Both the position numbers and the translations under genes were made by a program. A stretch of DNA of 64,000 bases from NCBI GenBank assembly GCA_026645575.1, contig JAPKMW010000006.1:135939-199938 (forward strand), given 5' to 3'. Below, in pieces: positions 32,862 through 41,102 of this stretch. The notes under the pieces were generated by a model. The model did not search any database. It was given only the letters and a program-made list of their open reading frames with translations, and was not told where the DNA came from. Source of the DNA: Caldilineaceae bacterium. GTDB lineage: Bacteria > Chloroflexota > Anaerolineae > Caldilineales > Caldilineaceae. Numbering within the stretch: the first letter of the stretch is position 1; every line of letters begins with the position of its first letter.

Positions 32862-34256
32862 ATGAACCCGGTAACAAATGGCTCAGGTCACTTGCAGCCC
32901 TCCCCTGCCTATGGTAGAGTAGCAACCAGCAACTTTCAAGCTTCCCAGGCAAAGCAGGCTCTCTTGCACCTTCCCTTCAAGCGACTTAGTGAATCGATTG
33001 AACGCACCTTTAGCGAACCACTGGCGCCGCTGGTACGGCGTAACATGTACATCGAATTATGGGCGTCGGTGGCTTATGGCATCTTCTATGCCGGGGCCAT
33101 TCAGTACATTCCGGTTGTCCTGCGCCGGTTGGGCGCTTCCTCAGAATTGTTGGCGCTTTACACCGCCCAGACCTATCTCGGTTCGATCCTCACGTCGCTC
33201 AGTATTGTGTTGATGCGTCGTCGGCGCCCCAAACATGTGATCGTTCTCTTTTGGGTGGTGTCGCGCAGCCTCTTTTTGCTCTTTGCTTTTGTCACCGATG
33301 CCTATTGGCTGCTGGTGATCATGGCGATCTTCTGGTTGTTGGAAAGCTTTCCCTCGCCCGGCTACACCCGCATCATCCAGGTGATCTACCCAGAGCGGGT
33401 GCGCGGCCAGGTGATTTCTGTCGTGCGGCTGGGCATGGTGGTGGCGATCCTGCTGGCGACGCCGGTGGCCGGTTGGGCGCTCGATTGGGTGGGTTATCGC
33501 GTCCTTTTTCCACTGGCTGGGTTGATGGGCGTTGCCGCCATGTGGATCTTCCACCAGTTGCAGGTGGACGAAGGTCCGTTGCCGCCACGGGAAACCAAAT
33601 CGGTGGGCCGCCTGTGGGAAATTGTGCGCCACAACCGTCCCTTTGCCATTCACTTGCTCTCCTTTACCGTCTATGGGCTGGGCGGTTTGATCGGCTACCC
33701 GCTCTACGCCATTGTCCAAGTGGATCGGCTGCAACTTTCCTACACCGACATTGGCTTGTTGGGCGTAGCGCAATCGGCGGCGTGGTTGGTCGGCTTTTTG
33801 ATTTGGGGGCGGCTGGTGGATCGCAAGGGGGGCTTGCCGGTCTTGAGCATCAACCAATTGATCTCGGTGGTCGTTCCGCTCTCCTACCTCTGGGCCACCG
33901 ACGGCTGGATGTTGCTGCCCGCCTTTATCGTGCAAGGGTTGATCAACGCCGGGGTCGATGTTGGCTTGATCAGCACTTGCATCCAACTGGCCGAGCGGGA
34001 CAAAGTGGTGGAATATGCGGCGGTGCAAGCAACCGCGGTGGGGGCGCGCGGGCTGGTGACACCCTTCATCGGGGCTGGGTTGGTGCGGCTGGGGGTGGCC
34101 GATACCCAGATTTTTGCCCTGGGCGCCGGGTTGATCTTTCTTTCCTGGCTGATCCTGCTTGGCGTACATGGTCCGCCGGCGACCCCCCAAAACTTGCCGC
34201 TGCGTCGTTCACTACGCGCCCGTTGGCCCTTGCGTTGGCGCTTTCCACGTCAGTAA
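32862..34256 (+). CDS. MFS transporter
   Basis: Major facilitator superfamily protein with about 12 membrane helices and 464 residues from the ATG at 32862. Upstream in-frame ATGs (from 32754) would add residues that look non-coding, and the membrane part begins only about 60 residues in, at R-R-N-M-Y-I-E-L-W-A-S-V-A-Y-G. The loop between helices 2 and 3 is short and basic (M-R-R-R-R-P-K-H-V). A second motif, W-G-R-L-V-D-R-K-G-G, marks the start of the C-terminal half. Solute unknown; start uncertain. Confidence 0.87.
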   Translation: MNPVTNGSGHLQPSPAYGRVATSNFQASQAKQALLHLPFKRLSESIERTFSEPLAPLVRRNMYIELWASVAYGIFYAGAIQYIPVVLRRLGASSELLALYTAQTYLGSILTSLSIVLMRRRRPKHVIVLFWVVSRSLFLLFAFVTDAYWLLVIMAIFWLLESFPSPGYTRIIQVIYPERVRGQVISVVRLGMVVAILLATPVAGWALDWVGYRVLFPLAGLMGVAAMWIFHQLQVDEGPLPPRETKSVGRLWEIVRHNRPFAIHLLSFTVYGLGGLIGYPLYAIVQVDRLQLSYTDIGLLGVAQSAAWLVGFLIWGRLVDRKGGLPVLSINQLISVVVPLSYLWATDGWMLLPAFIVQGLINAGVDVGLISTCIQLAERDKVVEYAAVQATAVGARGLVTPFIGAGLVRLGVADTQIFALGAGLIFLSWLILLGVHGPPATPQNLPLRRSLRARWPLRWRFPRQ

Positions 34257-34337
34257 CAACACAAAGCAGGAAAAGTTCGGCGCTTTCCATCCGCCGCCGA
34301 TCTCTTGCAAGAACTTGATCGTGCGGATGACGCCTAA
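34257..34337 (+). pseudogene. Possible antitoxin C-terminal remnant
   Basis: Following the MFS stop in the same frame, 26 codons end at TAA 34335-34337 and read in part V-R-R-F-P-S-A-A-D-L-L-Q-E-L-D-R-A. This looks like the tail of a RelB/Phd-type antitoxin. There is no start codon. A 15-bp inverted repeat (34339-34425) then separates it from the toxin-like gene. Interpretation as a decayed antitoxin is tentative. Confidence 0.3.
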
Positions 34338-34338
34338 T

Positions 34339-34425
34339 GTTCTGTTGACATTTCGTTTTTGCCGGGTTAAAACCCGCTGTCAGCAGGCCAATTCCATTGG
34401 TCGTTTTAGCAAATGTCAACAGAAC
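34339..34425. repeat. 15-bp inverted repeat upstream of the toxin-like gene
   Basis: GTTCTGTTGACATTT (34339-34353) and AAATGTCAACAGAAC (34411-34425) are exact complements enclosing 57 nt. The structure ends four bases before the toxin GTG start, so it could mark an insertion scar or serve as an operator. Confidence 0.6.
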
Positions 34426-34428
34426 CTA

Positions 34429-34704
34429 GTGTTCACCCTCGTCACCACCGACGATTTTCTGCGCCGTGCGCACAAATTTTTCAAGAAACACCCAGATTTG
34501 TGCGCCCGTTTTGCGCAGGTAACTAAAGATTTACAACAAGATCCTTTTGCACCCCACTTAGATTATCACCACCTCCAGGGCAAGCTCAAAGGGATGCCGG
34601 CTGTCCGGCTGACCGACAGCTATCGCATTACATTGACAATTGTCATTGCCGAAGAAGAGATCATCCTCCTTGACATCAGCAGTCATGATGACTTATACCG
34701 TTAA
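34429..34704 (+). CDS. YafQ/RelE-like mRNA interferase toxin
   Basis: Small basic protein of 91 residues starting at a GTG (34429). It reads D-D-F-L-R-R-A-H-K-F-F-K-K-H-P-D-L early, then H-H-L-Q-G-K-L-K-G-M-P-A-V-R-L-T-D-S-Y-R-I-T, and ends I-I-L-L-D-I-S-S-H-D-D-L-Y. This is the RelE/ParE-superfamily pattern closest to YafQ-type toxins, in which His and Asp residues of the last strand are catalytic. No Shine-Dalgarno site is seen and no intact antitoxin gene is adjacent, so it may be inactive or rely on an unlinked partner. Confidence 0.75.
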   Translation: MFTLVTTDDFLRRAHKFFKKHPDLCARFAQVTKDLQQDPFAPHLDYHHLQGKLKGMPAVRLTDSYRITLTIVIAEEEIILLDISSHDDLYR

Positions 34705-34723
34705 GGGTCCAAAAATATGCGTC

Positions 34724-34788
34724 ACTGCTCATGGCGAGTCCGTGACTCGCAACCAGCTTGGGCGAGTCACGGACTCGCCATGAGTAGT
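34724..34788. repeat. Palindrome family C, copy 1 (AGTCCGTGACT core)
   Basis: Arms 34724-34750 and 34762-34788 are complementary over 27 positions with one mismatch. The core A-G-T-C-C-G-T-G-A-C-T recurs in the palindrome at 40588-40637. It lies between the toxin-like gene and the convergent dehydrogenase, where a bidirectional transcription barrier would be useful. Confidence 0.8.
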
Positions 34789-34806
34789 GTACCAAGTTGT
34801 ATTTTT

Positions 34807-35820
34807 TCAATACCCCAGCGTGCGCTCTACCAGATTCAACAGTGGTTCACCAGCCCGGTAGCGCCGCAAATTTTCGGCAAAGAGATCCACCACGTTGTCA
34901 AAGTGATGTTCAATATGGCCGGCCAAATGGGGCGTGACGATGACGTTCTCCTGTCGCCACAAGGCGTGATCGGGTGGCAGCGGCTCTGGCGTCGTCACAT
35001 CAAGCACGGCGCCGCCAATGCGTTTCTCTTGCAAGGCAACCAGCAGCGCTTCCTGGTCGATCAATCGGCCGCGCCCAATGTTGATCAACAGGGCGTGCGG
35101 CTGCATGGCGGCCAGTTCTGCTGCGCCAATCAAGTGGTGCGTTTGCGGCAGAAGCGGCACGCCAAGCACCACGTAGTCGCTTTGGCGTAGCAACGCCGGC
35201 AATTCAGCAAGGGTGAACCAGGCTTCTGGCAGGACGCCATCCGGGTCGCCCAGACCGGCGGGGCTATAGCCGTCATAGCGCGGTGAGCCGCCAGGGCGCC
35301 GCGTCGCTAGAATCCGCATCCCCACTGCCTTCGCCATACGGGCAATTTCGCGACCAATGGCGCCGTAGCCAACAATGCCGATGGTGCGCCCATAGACCGG
35401 GCGCGGCCAGAGTTGGTGAATATCCTTCCCAGGAAACCAATAGCCTTGGGCTTGATGGGCCAGCAATTCGGGTAGACGATGCGCCCAAGCCAGTAACATC
35501 GTCAGCACATATTCAGGCAGATGGGGCAAGTGGGCGCCATTGGCGCTGGCAATGGGGAGACTTGTGTGCCAAAGGGGCGTGTCATGGATGTGATCGATGC
35601 CGGCGTTTTCCATTTGCACCCAGCGCAGACCGGCTGCATTCGCAAAAGAATAGTCGCCACGTCCGGTGAAAAGAACTTCGGTGGCGGGGGTCAGGGCTTG
35701 TTCAATTTCGCTGCCGCTTTTGGCCCAGAAGTGGATAATATTCGCGTCCGGCGCAACGGCGTACAGGCTGGCAAGCTGTTTGACGGTGAGTTCACGAGTG
35801 GATAGGATTTTGATGGGCAT
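34807..35820 (-). CDS. D-isomer-specific 2-hydroxyacid dehydrogenase
   Basis: NAD(P)-dependent dehydrogenase of 337 residues. The nucleotide-binding motif G-I-V-G-Y-G-A-I-G-R is near residue 145, the catalytic Arg is in N-I-G-R-G-R-L-I-D, the Glu in T-T-P-E-P-L-P, and the His in T-P-H-L-A-G-H. Closest subgroups act on glyoxylate/hydroxypyruvate or phosphoglycerate. I start at the ATG 35818-35820 because the protein then begins M-P-I-K-I-L at the fold; an ATG 14 codons upstream is also in frame. It is divergent from the quinone oxidoreductase. Confidence 0.92.
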   Translation of the reverse strand: MPIKILSTRELTVKQLASLYAVAPDANIIHFWAKSGSEIEQALTPATEVLFTGRGDYSFANAAGLRWVQMENAGIDHIHDTPLWHTSLPIASANGAHLPHLPEYVLTMLLAWAHRLPELLAHQAQGYWFPGKDIHQLWPRPVYGRTIGIVGYGAIGREIARMAKAVGMRILATRRPGGSPRYDGYSPAGLGDPDGVLPEAWFTLAELPALLRQSDYVVLGVPLLPQTHHLIGAAELAAMQPHALLINIGRGRLIDQEALLVALQEKRIGGAVLDVTTPEPLPPDHALWRQENVIVTPHLAGHIEHHFDNVVDLFAENLRRYRAGEPLLNLVERTLGY

Positions 35821-35824
35821 GGTT

Positions 35825-35870
35825 GGGTACATTCTTTCTATTATGGTTGCAATAGGGTACAATAGTACCC
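35825..35870. promoter_or_regulatory. Repeated GGGTAC sites in a divergent promoter region
   Basis: GGGTACA occurs at 35825-35831 and 35855-35861, exactly 30 bp apart. The second is half of a perfect dyad, GGGTAC-AATA-GTACCC (35855-35870). Spacing by three helical turns and location between the divergent dehydrogenase (35820) and oxidoreductase (35935) make a shared operator plausible. Confidence 0.4.
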
Positions 35871-35934
35871 GAATTTTCTTGATCCATCAACCATAGGATC
35901 TATCAACCAACAATGATGACAGAGGAGAAGTGCC

Positions 35935-36903
35935 ATGAAAGCCATCCGTGTTCATGAAACTGGTGATGTCAGCGTCCTGCGCTATGAAGAGGCGCCCATG
36001 CCCGAACCCAAAGAGGGCGAAGTGCGCATCAAGGTCGCAGCCGCCGGTCTAAATTTTATTGATACCTATCATCGTATGGGCTGGTATCCCTTGCCCCGCC
36101 CGTTTATCCTTGGGCAGGAAGCCGCTGGCGTAGTTGAGAGCGTCGGCGCCGGCGTCACTGAGTTCAAGCCGGGTGATCCGGTCGCTTATTGTATGGCGCA
36201 GGGGGGCTATGCCGACTATGCGGTGGCGCCGGCTCGCCTGGTTGTCAAAGTGCCAACTGCGGTGAGCAGCCAGCAGGCGGCGGCGGTCATGCTCCAGGGC
36301 ATGACCGCCCACTACCTGACCCACAGCACCTATGCGCTCAAGTCAGGAGATATTGCTTTGATTCATGCGGCGGCCGGCGGTACGGGCGCCTTGGTGGTGC
36401 AAATGGCGAAGAAGTTAGGCGCCCATGTCATCGCTACGGTTGGCAGTGAAGAGAAAGCGGCTGTTGCGCGCGCTTCCGGGGCCGATGATGTGATTGTCTA
36501 CACCCAACAAGATTTCGAGGCAGAGACTAAACGGTTGACCGGCGGCAAGGGCTGTCATGTGGTCTATGATTCGGTGGGCAAGGCGACCTTTGAGAAGAGC
36601 CTGAATTGTCTGCGCCCGCGTGGCTACATGGTCCTCTTTGGGCAGGCCAGCGGGCAAGTCGAGCCGTTGAATCCGCAAGTGTTGAACCAGAAGGGGTCCA
36701 TCTATTTGACCCGTCCCTCCTTGGGCGCGTACATTGCCACGCGTGATGAACTGCTCTGGCGCGCCAATGATCTGTTCAATTGGATGGCTGCCGGCCAGTT
36801 GGAAGTACGCATCGACAAAAGCTTCTCCCTGGCCGAAGCCGCCGCTGCTCATACCTATTTGGAGGGACGAAATACCAAAGGGAAAGTGTTGTTGATTCCG
36901 TGA
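35935..36903 (+). CDS. NADPH:quinone oxidoreductase (zinc-independent MDR family)
   Basis: Protein of 322 residues of the quinone oxidoreductase/zeta-crystallin group. N-terminal K-A-I-R-V-H-E-T-G, then [12 protein letters not shown] in the substrate loop, and the nucleotide-binding A-A-A-G-G-T-G near residue 147. The structural and catalytic zinc cysteines of alcohol dehydrogenases are absent. It likely reduces quinones or enals with NADPH in the cytoplasm. GAGGAGAAG precedes the ATG. A short hairpin (36945-36970) follows the gene. Confidence 0.95.
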   Translation: MKAIRVHETGDVSVLRYEEAPMPEPKEGEVRIKVAAAGLNFIDTYHRMGWYPLPRPFILGQEAAGVVESVGAGVTEFKPGDPVAYCMAQGGYADYAVAPARLVVKVPTAVSSQQAAAVMLQGMTAHYLTHSTYALKSGDIALIHAAAGGTGALVVQMAKKLGAHVIATVGSEEKAAVARASGADDVIVYTQQDFEAETKRLTGGKGCHVVYDSVGKATFEKSLNCLRPRGYMVLFGQASGQVEPLNPQVLNQKGSIYLTRPSLGAYIATRDELLWRANDLFNWMAAGQLEVRIDKSFSLAEAAAAHTYLEGRNTKGKVLLIP

Positions 36904-36944
36904 TCGGCAAAATCGTGTTATACTAAACCGTAAAGATTTTTACA

Positions 36945-36970
36945 GGTGCTGAATTGCCAAATTCAGCACC
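36945..36970. terminator. Hairpin after the quinone oxidoreductase gene
   Basis: GGTGCTGAATT-GCCA-AATTCAGCACC is a perfect 11-bp stem with a 4-nt loop, 42 bp after the stop codon. No T-run follows, so it is only a possible terminator. A TATACT at 36919-36924 just before it could be the -10 of the next gene's promoter, with the hairpin then in its leader. Confidence 0.4.
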
Positions 36971-37022
36971 CTATTGATCGGCTTTACTTGAATCGCCCAG
37001 GTGTTATCAACCTACGCCGTGT

Positions 37023-37032
37023 TTTACGTAAA
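37023..37032. promoter_or_regulatory. TTTACGTAAA palindrome upstream of the first SARP-STAND gene
   Basis: A perfect 10-bp palindrome 37 bp before the ATG at 37070. A closely related TTACGTAA (41031-41038, in context ATTTACGTAAT) lies 64 bp before the next gene of the array, and both are next to AAAGTG. It may be a binding site shared by the two genes; two copies are weak evidence. Confidence 0.3.
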
Positions 37033-37069
37033 GTGGGAGAACATCCCTAAGCTCAAGGCGTATAGTTCT

Positions 37070-40000
37070 ATGGATTCTGTATTAAAGGTTAAATTGCTGG
37101 GCGCGCCTCAGACCCTGCGTGATGATACGCCGATCGCCGGTTTTATCACCCGCAAGGCGGAAGCGCTCTTTTATTATCTTGCCGTCACCCAGCGCACCCA
37201 CACACGGGACACTCTGGCTGCGCTCTTATGGCCGGAGGATGACCAGCAACGCGCACGCAAAAATCTGCGCGATATCACGTCGAATTTACGTGAACTATTG
37301 GGTGATTACCTGTTGATTACGCGTAGTACCCTTGCTTTTGATCACAGCCGTCCCTACTGGTTGGACTGTGAACGGTTCCAGACCCATCTACAACAAGCCA
37401 CGCCCGCCCTTGCCATTGAGGAAACCTTGCGCGCAATGGACCTCTATCGCGGTGAATTTTTGGAAGGGTTTCATGTGCGGGGTGCGCCCAACTTTGAAGA
37501 GTGGATGCTCTTTGAGCGGGAACATCTGCATAAAGCTTATATTCAGGGGCAATATACGCTGGCCACCCGTTACCTTGACAACTACGATTACCATGCTGCC
37601 GTATTGGCGACGCAACGCCTCCTGGCGATTGAACCGTGGCAGGAACGCGCCCATCGTCAACTAATGATTGGTCTGGCCGGCAGCGGGCGCATAAACGAAG
37701 CGTTGGCGCAATATGCCGTCTGTTGCCGTGTCTTGGCCGATGAATTGGGGCTTGAGCCGATGGCCGAGACCACCACGCTCTATCAGCAAATCCGGAGCGG
37801 CGCCTATGACAAGGTGACAAGTGACAAGGTGACAAGTGACAAGGCAATCTCAGATCACCCGATCATCCGGTCCCCAAATTACCTTGTCGCTCAGTCACCC
37901 AGCCATCCTTACAGGACAAGTCTTGTCACCCGCCCCCCCCACAACCTGCCGCGCCAGCTTACCCCCTTCTTTGGCCGCACGGTTGAAATTGCTGCGGTGA
38001 GTGCTAAATTGCAACAACCGGATTGTTTCTGGTTGACCTTGATCGGTGTGGGCGGTGTGGGTAAGACACGGTTGGCGCTAAAGATTGGGGAAAGCTTACT
38101 TCCCTATTTTCGCGATGGCGTCTGGTTTGTTTCCCTATTGGATATTGCACCGGGGAAAACATTGGAAGAGCAACTGGTGGCCGCCATCGGCAAGGCGCTG
38201 CAGCTTCCCTTTACCGGCGCTGAATCGTTGAAACCACAACTGCTCGCTTATTTACGCGAAAAGCAGTTGTTGTTGATTCTGGATAATTTTGAGCATCTAA
38301 ACAGCGAAGAATGGCTTGAAAAGACGAATGAGCAAGCGCTTGGTCAGGCATTGCCGCGCTCCGCCGCTGATACAGTCTATCATCTGCTCCAAGAAACCCG
38401 TCAACTCAAGGTATTGATCACTTCGCGCCATCGGCTCAACTACCAGGCGGAGCATCTCTTCACCCTGGATGGTTTGCCCTTGCCCGAAGCCGAGGATGTG
38501 GATGCATTGCTGGTAGGAGAGTTGGCGCTGACTACATTGCTCCAATATGACAGCGTTGCACTCTTTGCCCAACGCGCCGCCCAGAGCAGCAGCACCTTTG
38601 CGCTCAATCAAGAGAATGTTACGGCGATTGTGCAGATTTGTCGCCTTTTAGAAGGGTTGCCGCTCGGTATTGAACTGGCTGCAACGCTCATCCAGCGCTA
38701 TAGCTGTCCACAGATTGCCCATCTTTTGGAAAAGCATTATGCGATCCTGGCGACCACCTTTCACGATCTGCCGGCGCGTCATCGCACCATTGAGGCGACG
38801 CTGGCCTACTCCTGGCAACTCCTTGGACCGGCTGACGCCCTGATTCTGGCCCAGTGCGCCATCTTCCGCGATAGTTTTACCCATGCCGCCGCCACGGCCA
38901 TCACCGGGGCAACAGCCGATCAATTACAACGACTGGAAGATCACTTGCTCTTGCATCCCTTGGGTGTAAAACGGTACACGATGCACCGCTTGATGCGGCA
39001 GTATGCCCTCCAACAATTGCAGGCGACGCCCGCTGTGGAACAGGCGGTGCGCGAACGCCACTGTCGCTACTTTGTCCACTTTCTCAAAGGGATCATCGAA
39101 GAACGCACGCCGCTTGATGCGCAGGCATTCAGTACGGTGCAGGAAGAGATGGGCAATATCTATAGCGGTTGGGAATGGGCGGTGGAACAAGGGCGCTTTG
39201 CGCTCTTACATCAGCTCTTGCCGCCGCTGACGCGTATATGGACCCTGGCCGGCTCTCATCGCGAAATTGCCGCCATCTTGTTGCAGGCCGTCATTGCACT
39301 CAAAGAGCGCTTTGCCCCGCAACTGGCCGGCACGACGGAAGCGCAACAATTGCTGGCGCAGTTGTTGCTGGAACAAGCCTATTTTTACAATACAACGGCG
39401 CGCATTGAGGAAGCCAAAACCGTAACCGAGGAAGCCTTGCACCTGGCCCACGCCCTGGGCGACCGCACGCTGACCACGCTGGCCTACCAGCGCTTGGGCG
39501 ACATGGCCTGGGCGCAAGGTGACTACCAACAGCACCGGTCGGCCTATGAACAGGCGCTGACCCTGGCGCGCACCATCAGCCGCCCCCAAAGTGAAGTGCA
39601 AAGCCTTTCCAATCTGGGTATGAATCATGACATGCGCGGCGAATATAGCCGCGCCATTCACTACTATCAAGCTGCCCTGGTGTTGACACGCGCCCAAGGT
39701 GATCGCGCCACAGAAAATGTCATTTATAATAATTTGGGGGTCAGTAGCGCCCTCTTGGGTGATTATACCGAAGCCTTACGCTATTACCAGGAAACACTAC
39801 AGATTAGCCGCCAACTGGGCGATCAAGAAGGTAGCGGTTTTGCCAATCTTAACCTAGGGTTACTGCATAATAGTTTGGGCGAATGGCAACAAGCGCACTA
39901 CTACGGTGATCGGGCGCTCAAAATCTTCCGCATGATTGACAATCAGCGCCTGGAGGCGCGCACCCTGGCGCAGTTAAGCCTGACCTTACACCAAGTGGGG

Positions 40001-40519
40001 GAAACCGGCCACGCCGCCAGCCATGCCCAACAAGCGCTGCAAATCGCCCGCAACGGCGGCTATCAAGCTGTGCAAGCGGAGGCATTAACGGTTTGGGGGC
40101 AGTTGCTCCTTGATCATGAACAGCCCGCCAAAGCTTCCTCACTGCTTCGAGAAGCGTCTACCCTTTGGCAGAGTTTAGGCCGTCCGCGGCGTGCATTGGT
40201 TGCGCAAGGCGCACTGGTCGATAGCCTGCGTCTGCTGGACGACGAAGCCGCCGCGTTGCAGCTTGTCGAGGAGATTCTGCTACGCCTGCCCCAGCCTTCC
40301 AACGATGAAGCGCCGCCGCCGGAAGGAGTGCTGTTAGCCTGTTTTCACCTTCTCCGGCAGAAGAATGACGCGCGGGCCTTGCCGATTCTCCAACGTGCGC
40401 ATCAAGCGCTCATTACCAAAGCGACCAGAATTCGCGATGAAACGTTACGTCACTCGTTTTTGCAAGCGATCAAAACCCATCGTGAGTTGCTTACCATCTA
40501 TAACCAGTACAACCAGTAG
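37070..40519 (+). CDS. SARP (wHTH-BTAD)-NB-ARC STAND ATPase with TPR sensor, member 1
   Basis: Protein of 1149 residues related to AfsR-like regulators. Order: winged-helix-like domain (1-95, with R-K-A-E-A-L-F-Y-Y-L-A-V-T), BTAD (about 100-240), a linker with two D-K-V-T-S repeats and a degenerate third (247-261), then NB-ARC from P-F-F-G-R. Walker A is G-V-G-G-V-G-K-T-R near 325-334, Walker B L-L-L-I-L-D-N-F-E, R-nucleotide sensor I-T-S-R-H, and G-L-P-L-G as the MHD-preceding motif. About 40-residue tetratricopeptide repeats fill the last 420 residues. The ATG at 37070 is used because the conserved start K-V-K-L-L-G-A-P follows. The ligand sensed and the DNA target are unknown. Confidence 0.88.
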   Translation: MDSVLKVKLLGAPQTLRDDTPIAGFITRKAEALFYYLAVTQRTHTRDTLAALLWPEDDQQRARKNLRDITSNLRELLGDYLLITRSTLAFDHSRPYWLDCERFQTHLQQATPALAIEETLRAMDLYRGEFLEGFHVRGAPNFEEWMLFEREHLHKAYIQGQYTLATRYLDNYDYHAAVLATQRLLAIEPWQERAHRQLMIGLAGSGRINEALAQYAVCCRVLADELGLEPMAETTTLYQQIRSGAYDKVTSDKVTSDKAISDHPIIRSPNYLVAQSPSHPYRTSLVTRPPHNLPRQLTPFFGRTVEIAAVSAKLQQPDCFWLTLIGVGGVGKTRLALKIGESLLPYFRDGVWFVSLLDIAPGKTLEEQLVAAIGKALQLPFTGAESLKPQLLAYLREKQLLLILDNFEHLNSEEWLEKTNEQALGQALPRSAADTVYHLLQETRQLKVLITSRHRLNYQAEHLFTLDGLPLPEAEDVDALLVGELALTTLLQYDSVALFAQRAAQSSSTFALNQENVTAIVQICRLLEGLPLGIELAATLIQRYSCPQIAHLLEKHYAILATTFHDLPARHRTIEATLAYSWQLLGPADALILAQCAIFRDSFTHAAATAITGATADQLQRLEDHLLLHPLGVKRYTMHRLMRQYALQQLQATPAVEQAVRERHCRYFVHFLKGIIEERTPLDAQAFSTVQEEMGNIYSGWEWAVEQGRFALLHQLLPPLTRIWTLAGSHREIAAILLQAVIALKERFAPQLAGTTEAQQLLAQLLLEQAYFYNTTARIEEAKTVTEEALHLAHALGDRTLTTLAYQRLGDMAWAQGDYQQHRSAYEQALTLARTISRPQSEVQSLSNLGMNHDMRGEYSRAIHYYQAALVLTRAQGDRATENVIYNNLGVSSALLGDYTEALRYYQETLQISRQLGDQEGSGFANLNLGLLHNSLGEWQQAHYYGDRALKIFRMIDNQRLEARTLAQLSLTLHQVGETGHAASHAQQALQIARNGGYQAVQAEALTVWGQLLLDHEQPAKASSLLREASTLWQSLGRPRRALVAQGALVDSLRLLDDEAAALQLVEEILLRLPQPSNDEAPPPEGVLLACFHLLRQKNDARALPILQRAHQALITKATRIRDETLRHSFLQAIKTHRELLTIYNQYNQ
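37808..37852 (+). repeat. In-frame 15-nt tandem repeats in member 1
   Basis: Two exact units GACAAGGTGACAAGT (37808-37822, 37823-37837) and one diverged unit (37838-37852) encode D-K-V-T-S, D-K-V-T-S, D-K-A-I-S between BTAD and NB-ARC. Downstream, the partial complements TTACCTTGTC and CTTGTCACCC within the next 100 nt allow the segment to fold as a hairpin. Confidence 0.9.
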
Positions 40520-40587
40520 TCAGGACAATGGATACTGCAATCGCTCATAGATGATAAGGCGCTTTCAAAAAATGTAACTACTCAGTC

Positions 40588-40637
40588 CGCTCCTAGCCAG
40601 TCCGTGACTGGCGCCAGTCACGGACTGGCTAGGAGCG
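40588..40637. repeat. Palindrome family C, copy 2: perfect 50-bp palindrome
   Basis: CGCTCCTAGCCAGTCCGTGA and five further bases (40588-40612) are followed at once by their exact complement (40613-40637), with no loop. It shares the AGTCCGTGACT core with 34724-34788. It lies 68 bp after the member-1 stop in the 583-bp gap to member 2. Such perfect palindromes without a spacer are unstable in many hosts, so its survival is notable. Confidence 0.9.
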
Positions 40638-40674
40638 GGTGGCCTGAGCAGTTACCAAAAAATAAAATATCCCA

Positions 40675-40766
40675 TACCGTAGGCGCATCCCCTTGCGGGC
40701 GCCCCGGTGTGGGTACCGAGGCCGGAGTGCCCGCAAGGGGTGGTTGCCTTCTAGGCGCCTACTGGT
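40675..40766. repeat. GC-rich palindromic repeat, family D, copy 1
   Basis: GTAGGCGCATCCCCTTGCGG faces CCGCAAGGGGTGGTTGCCTT, then GGCGCCTAC. The end (40742-40759) is identical as an inverse to 51088-51105 over 18 bp. A relative with ACCCTTGCGGTCGCCC lies after 58510. Part of the gap between members 1 and 2. Confidence 0.65.
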
Positions 40767-41102
40767 AATTATTTCTTTGTATATGCCTTATCGCCTTCAT
40801 CTGTTTTCGTGTCTCGCTCCTTACCTTACTGGCAGTGAGTGTAACCGTGTCCTGGGCGATGTTCACCATCATCACTGGTGTTACTGTTATTGGTGTTGCA
40901 AACCCCCAAAGCTACGCATTTACAGTGTGACATATTTTTCTCCTTATGATAAGTTACTACATACACAAGATGCGAACACTAGATGCTCGACAAATTTATG
41001 TAAACTTAGGGGCGGCAATTGTAAAGTGATTTACGTAATTTGTTCGACTATGGTAAGCCTGCTCAGTCTAGCTAATAAGCGTGGGAAAAACGTGGGGTAA
41101 AC
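40767..41102. other. Lower-GC leader region before member 2
   Basis: The remaining 330 bp of the gap is distinctly AT-richer than its surroundings. It holds the TTACGTAA palindrome (41031-41038) and a 31-codon hydrophobic frame from a GTG at 40835 to TGA 40928-40930, reading V-S-V-T-V-S-W-A-M-F-T-I-I-T-G-V. A longer cysteine-rich frame crossing it (40693-41100) has no ribosome-binding site and includes repeat sequence, so I do not call it a gene. It is probably the control region of the three-gene chain that follows. Confidence 0.4.

Noticed and set aside
33059..34318. Long open frames opposite to or shifted from the MFS gene (plus 33059-34318, minus 33141-34190)
   Set aside because: The MFS frame has clear membrane helices and family motifs; the others are Gly/His/Arg-rich compositions typical of shadow frames in GC-rich DNA.
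40693..41100. 135-codon cysteine-rich frame before member 2
   Set aside because: It begins inside a GC-rich palindromic repeat, has no ribosome-binding site and no repeated or conserved pattern.
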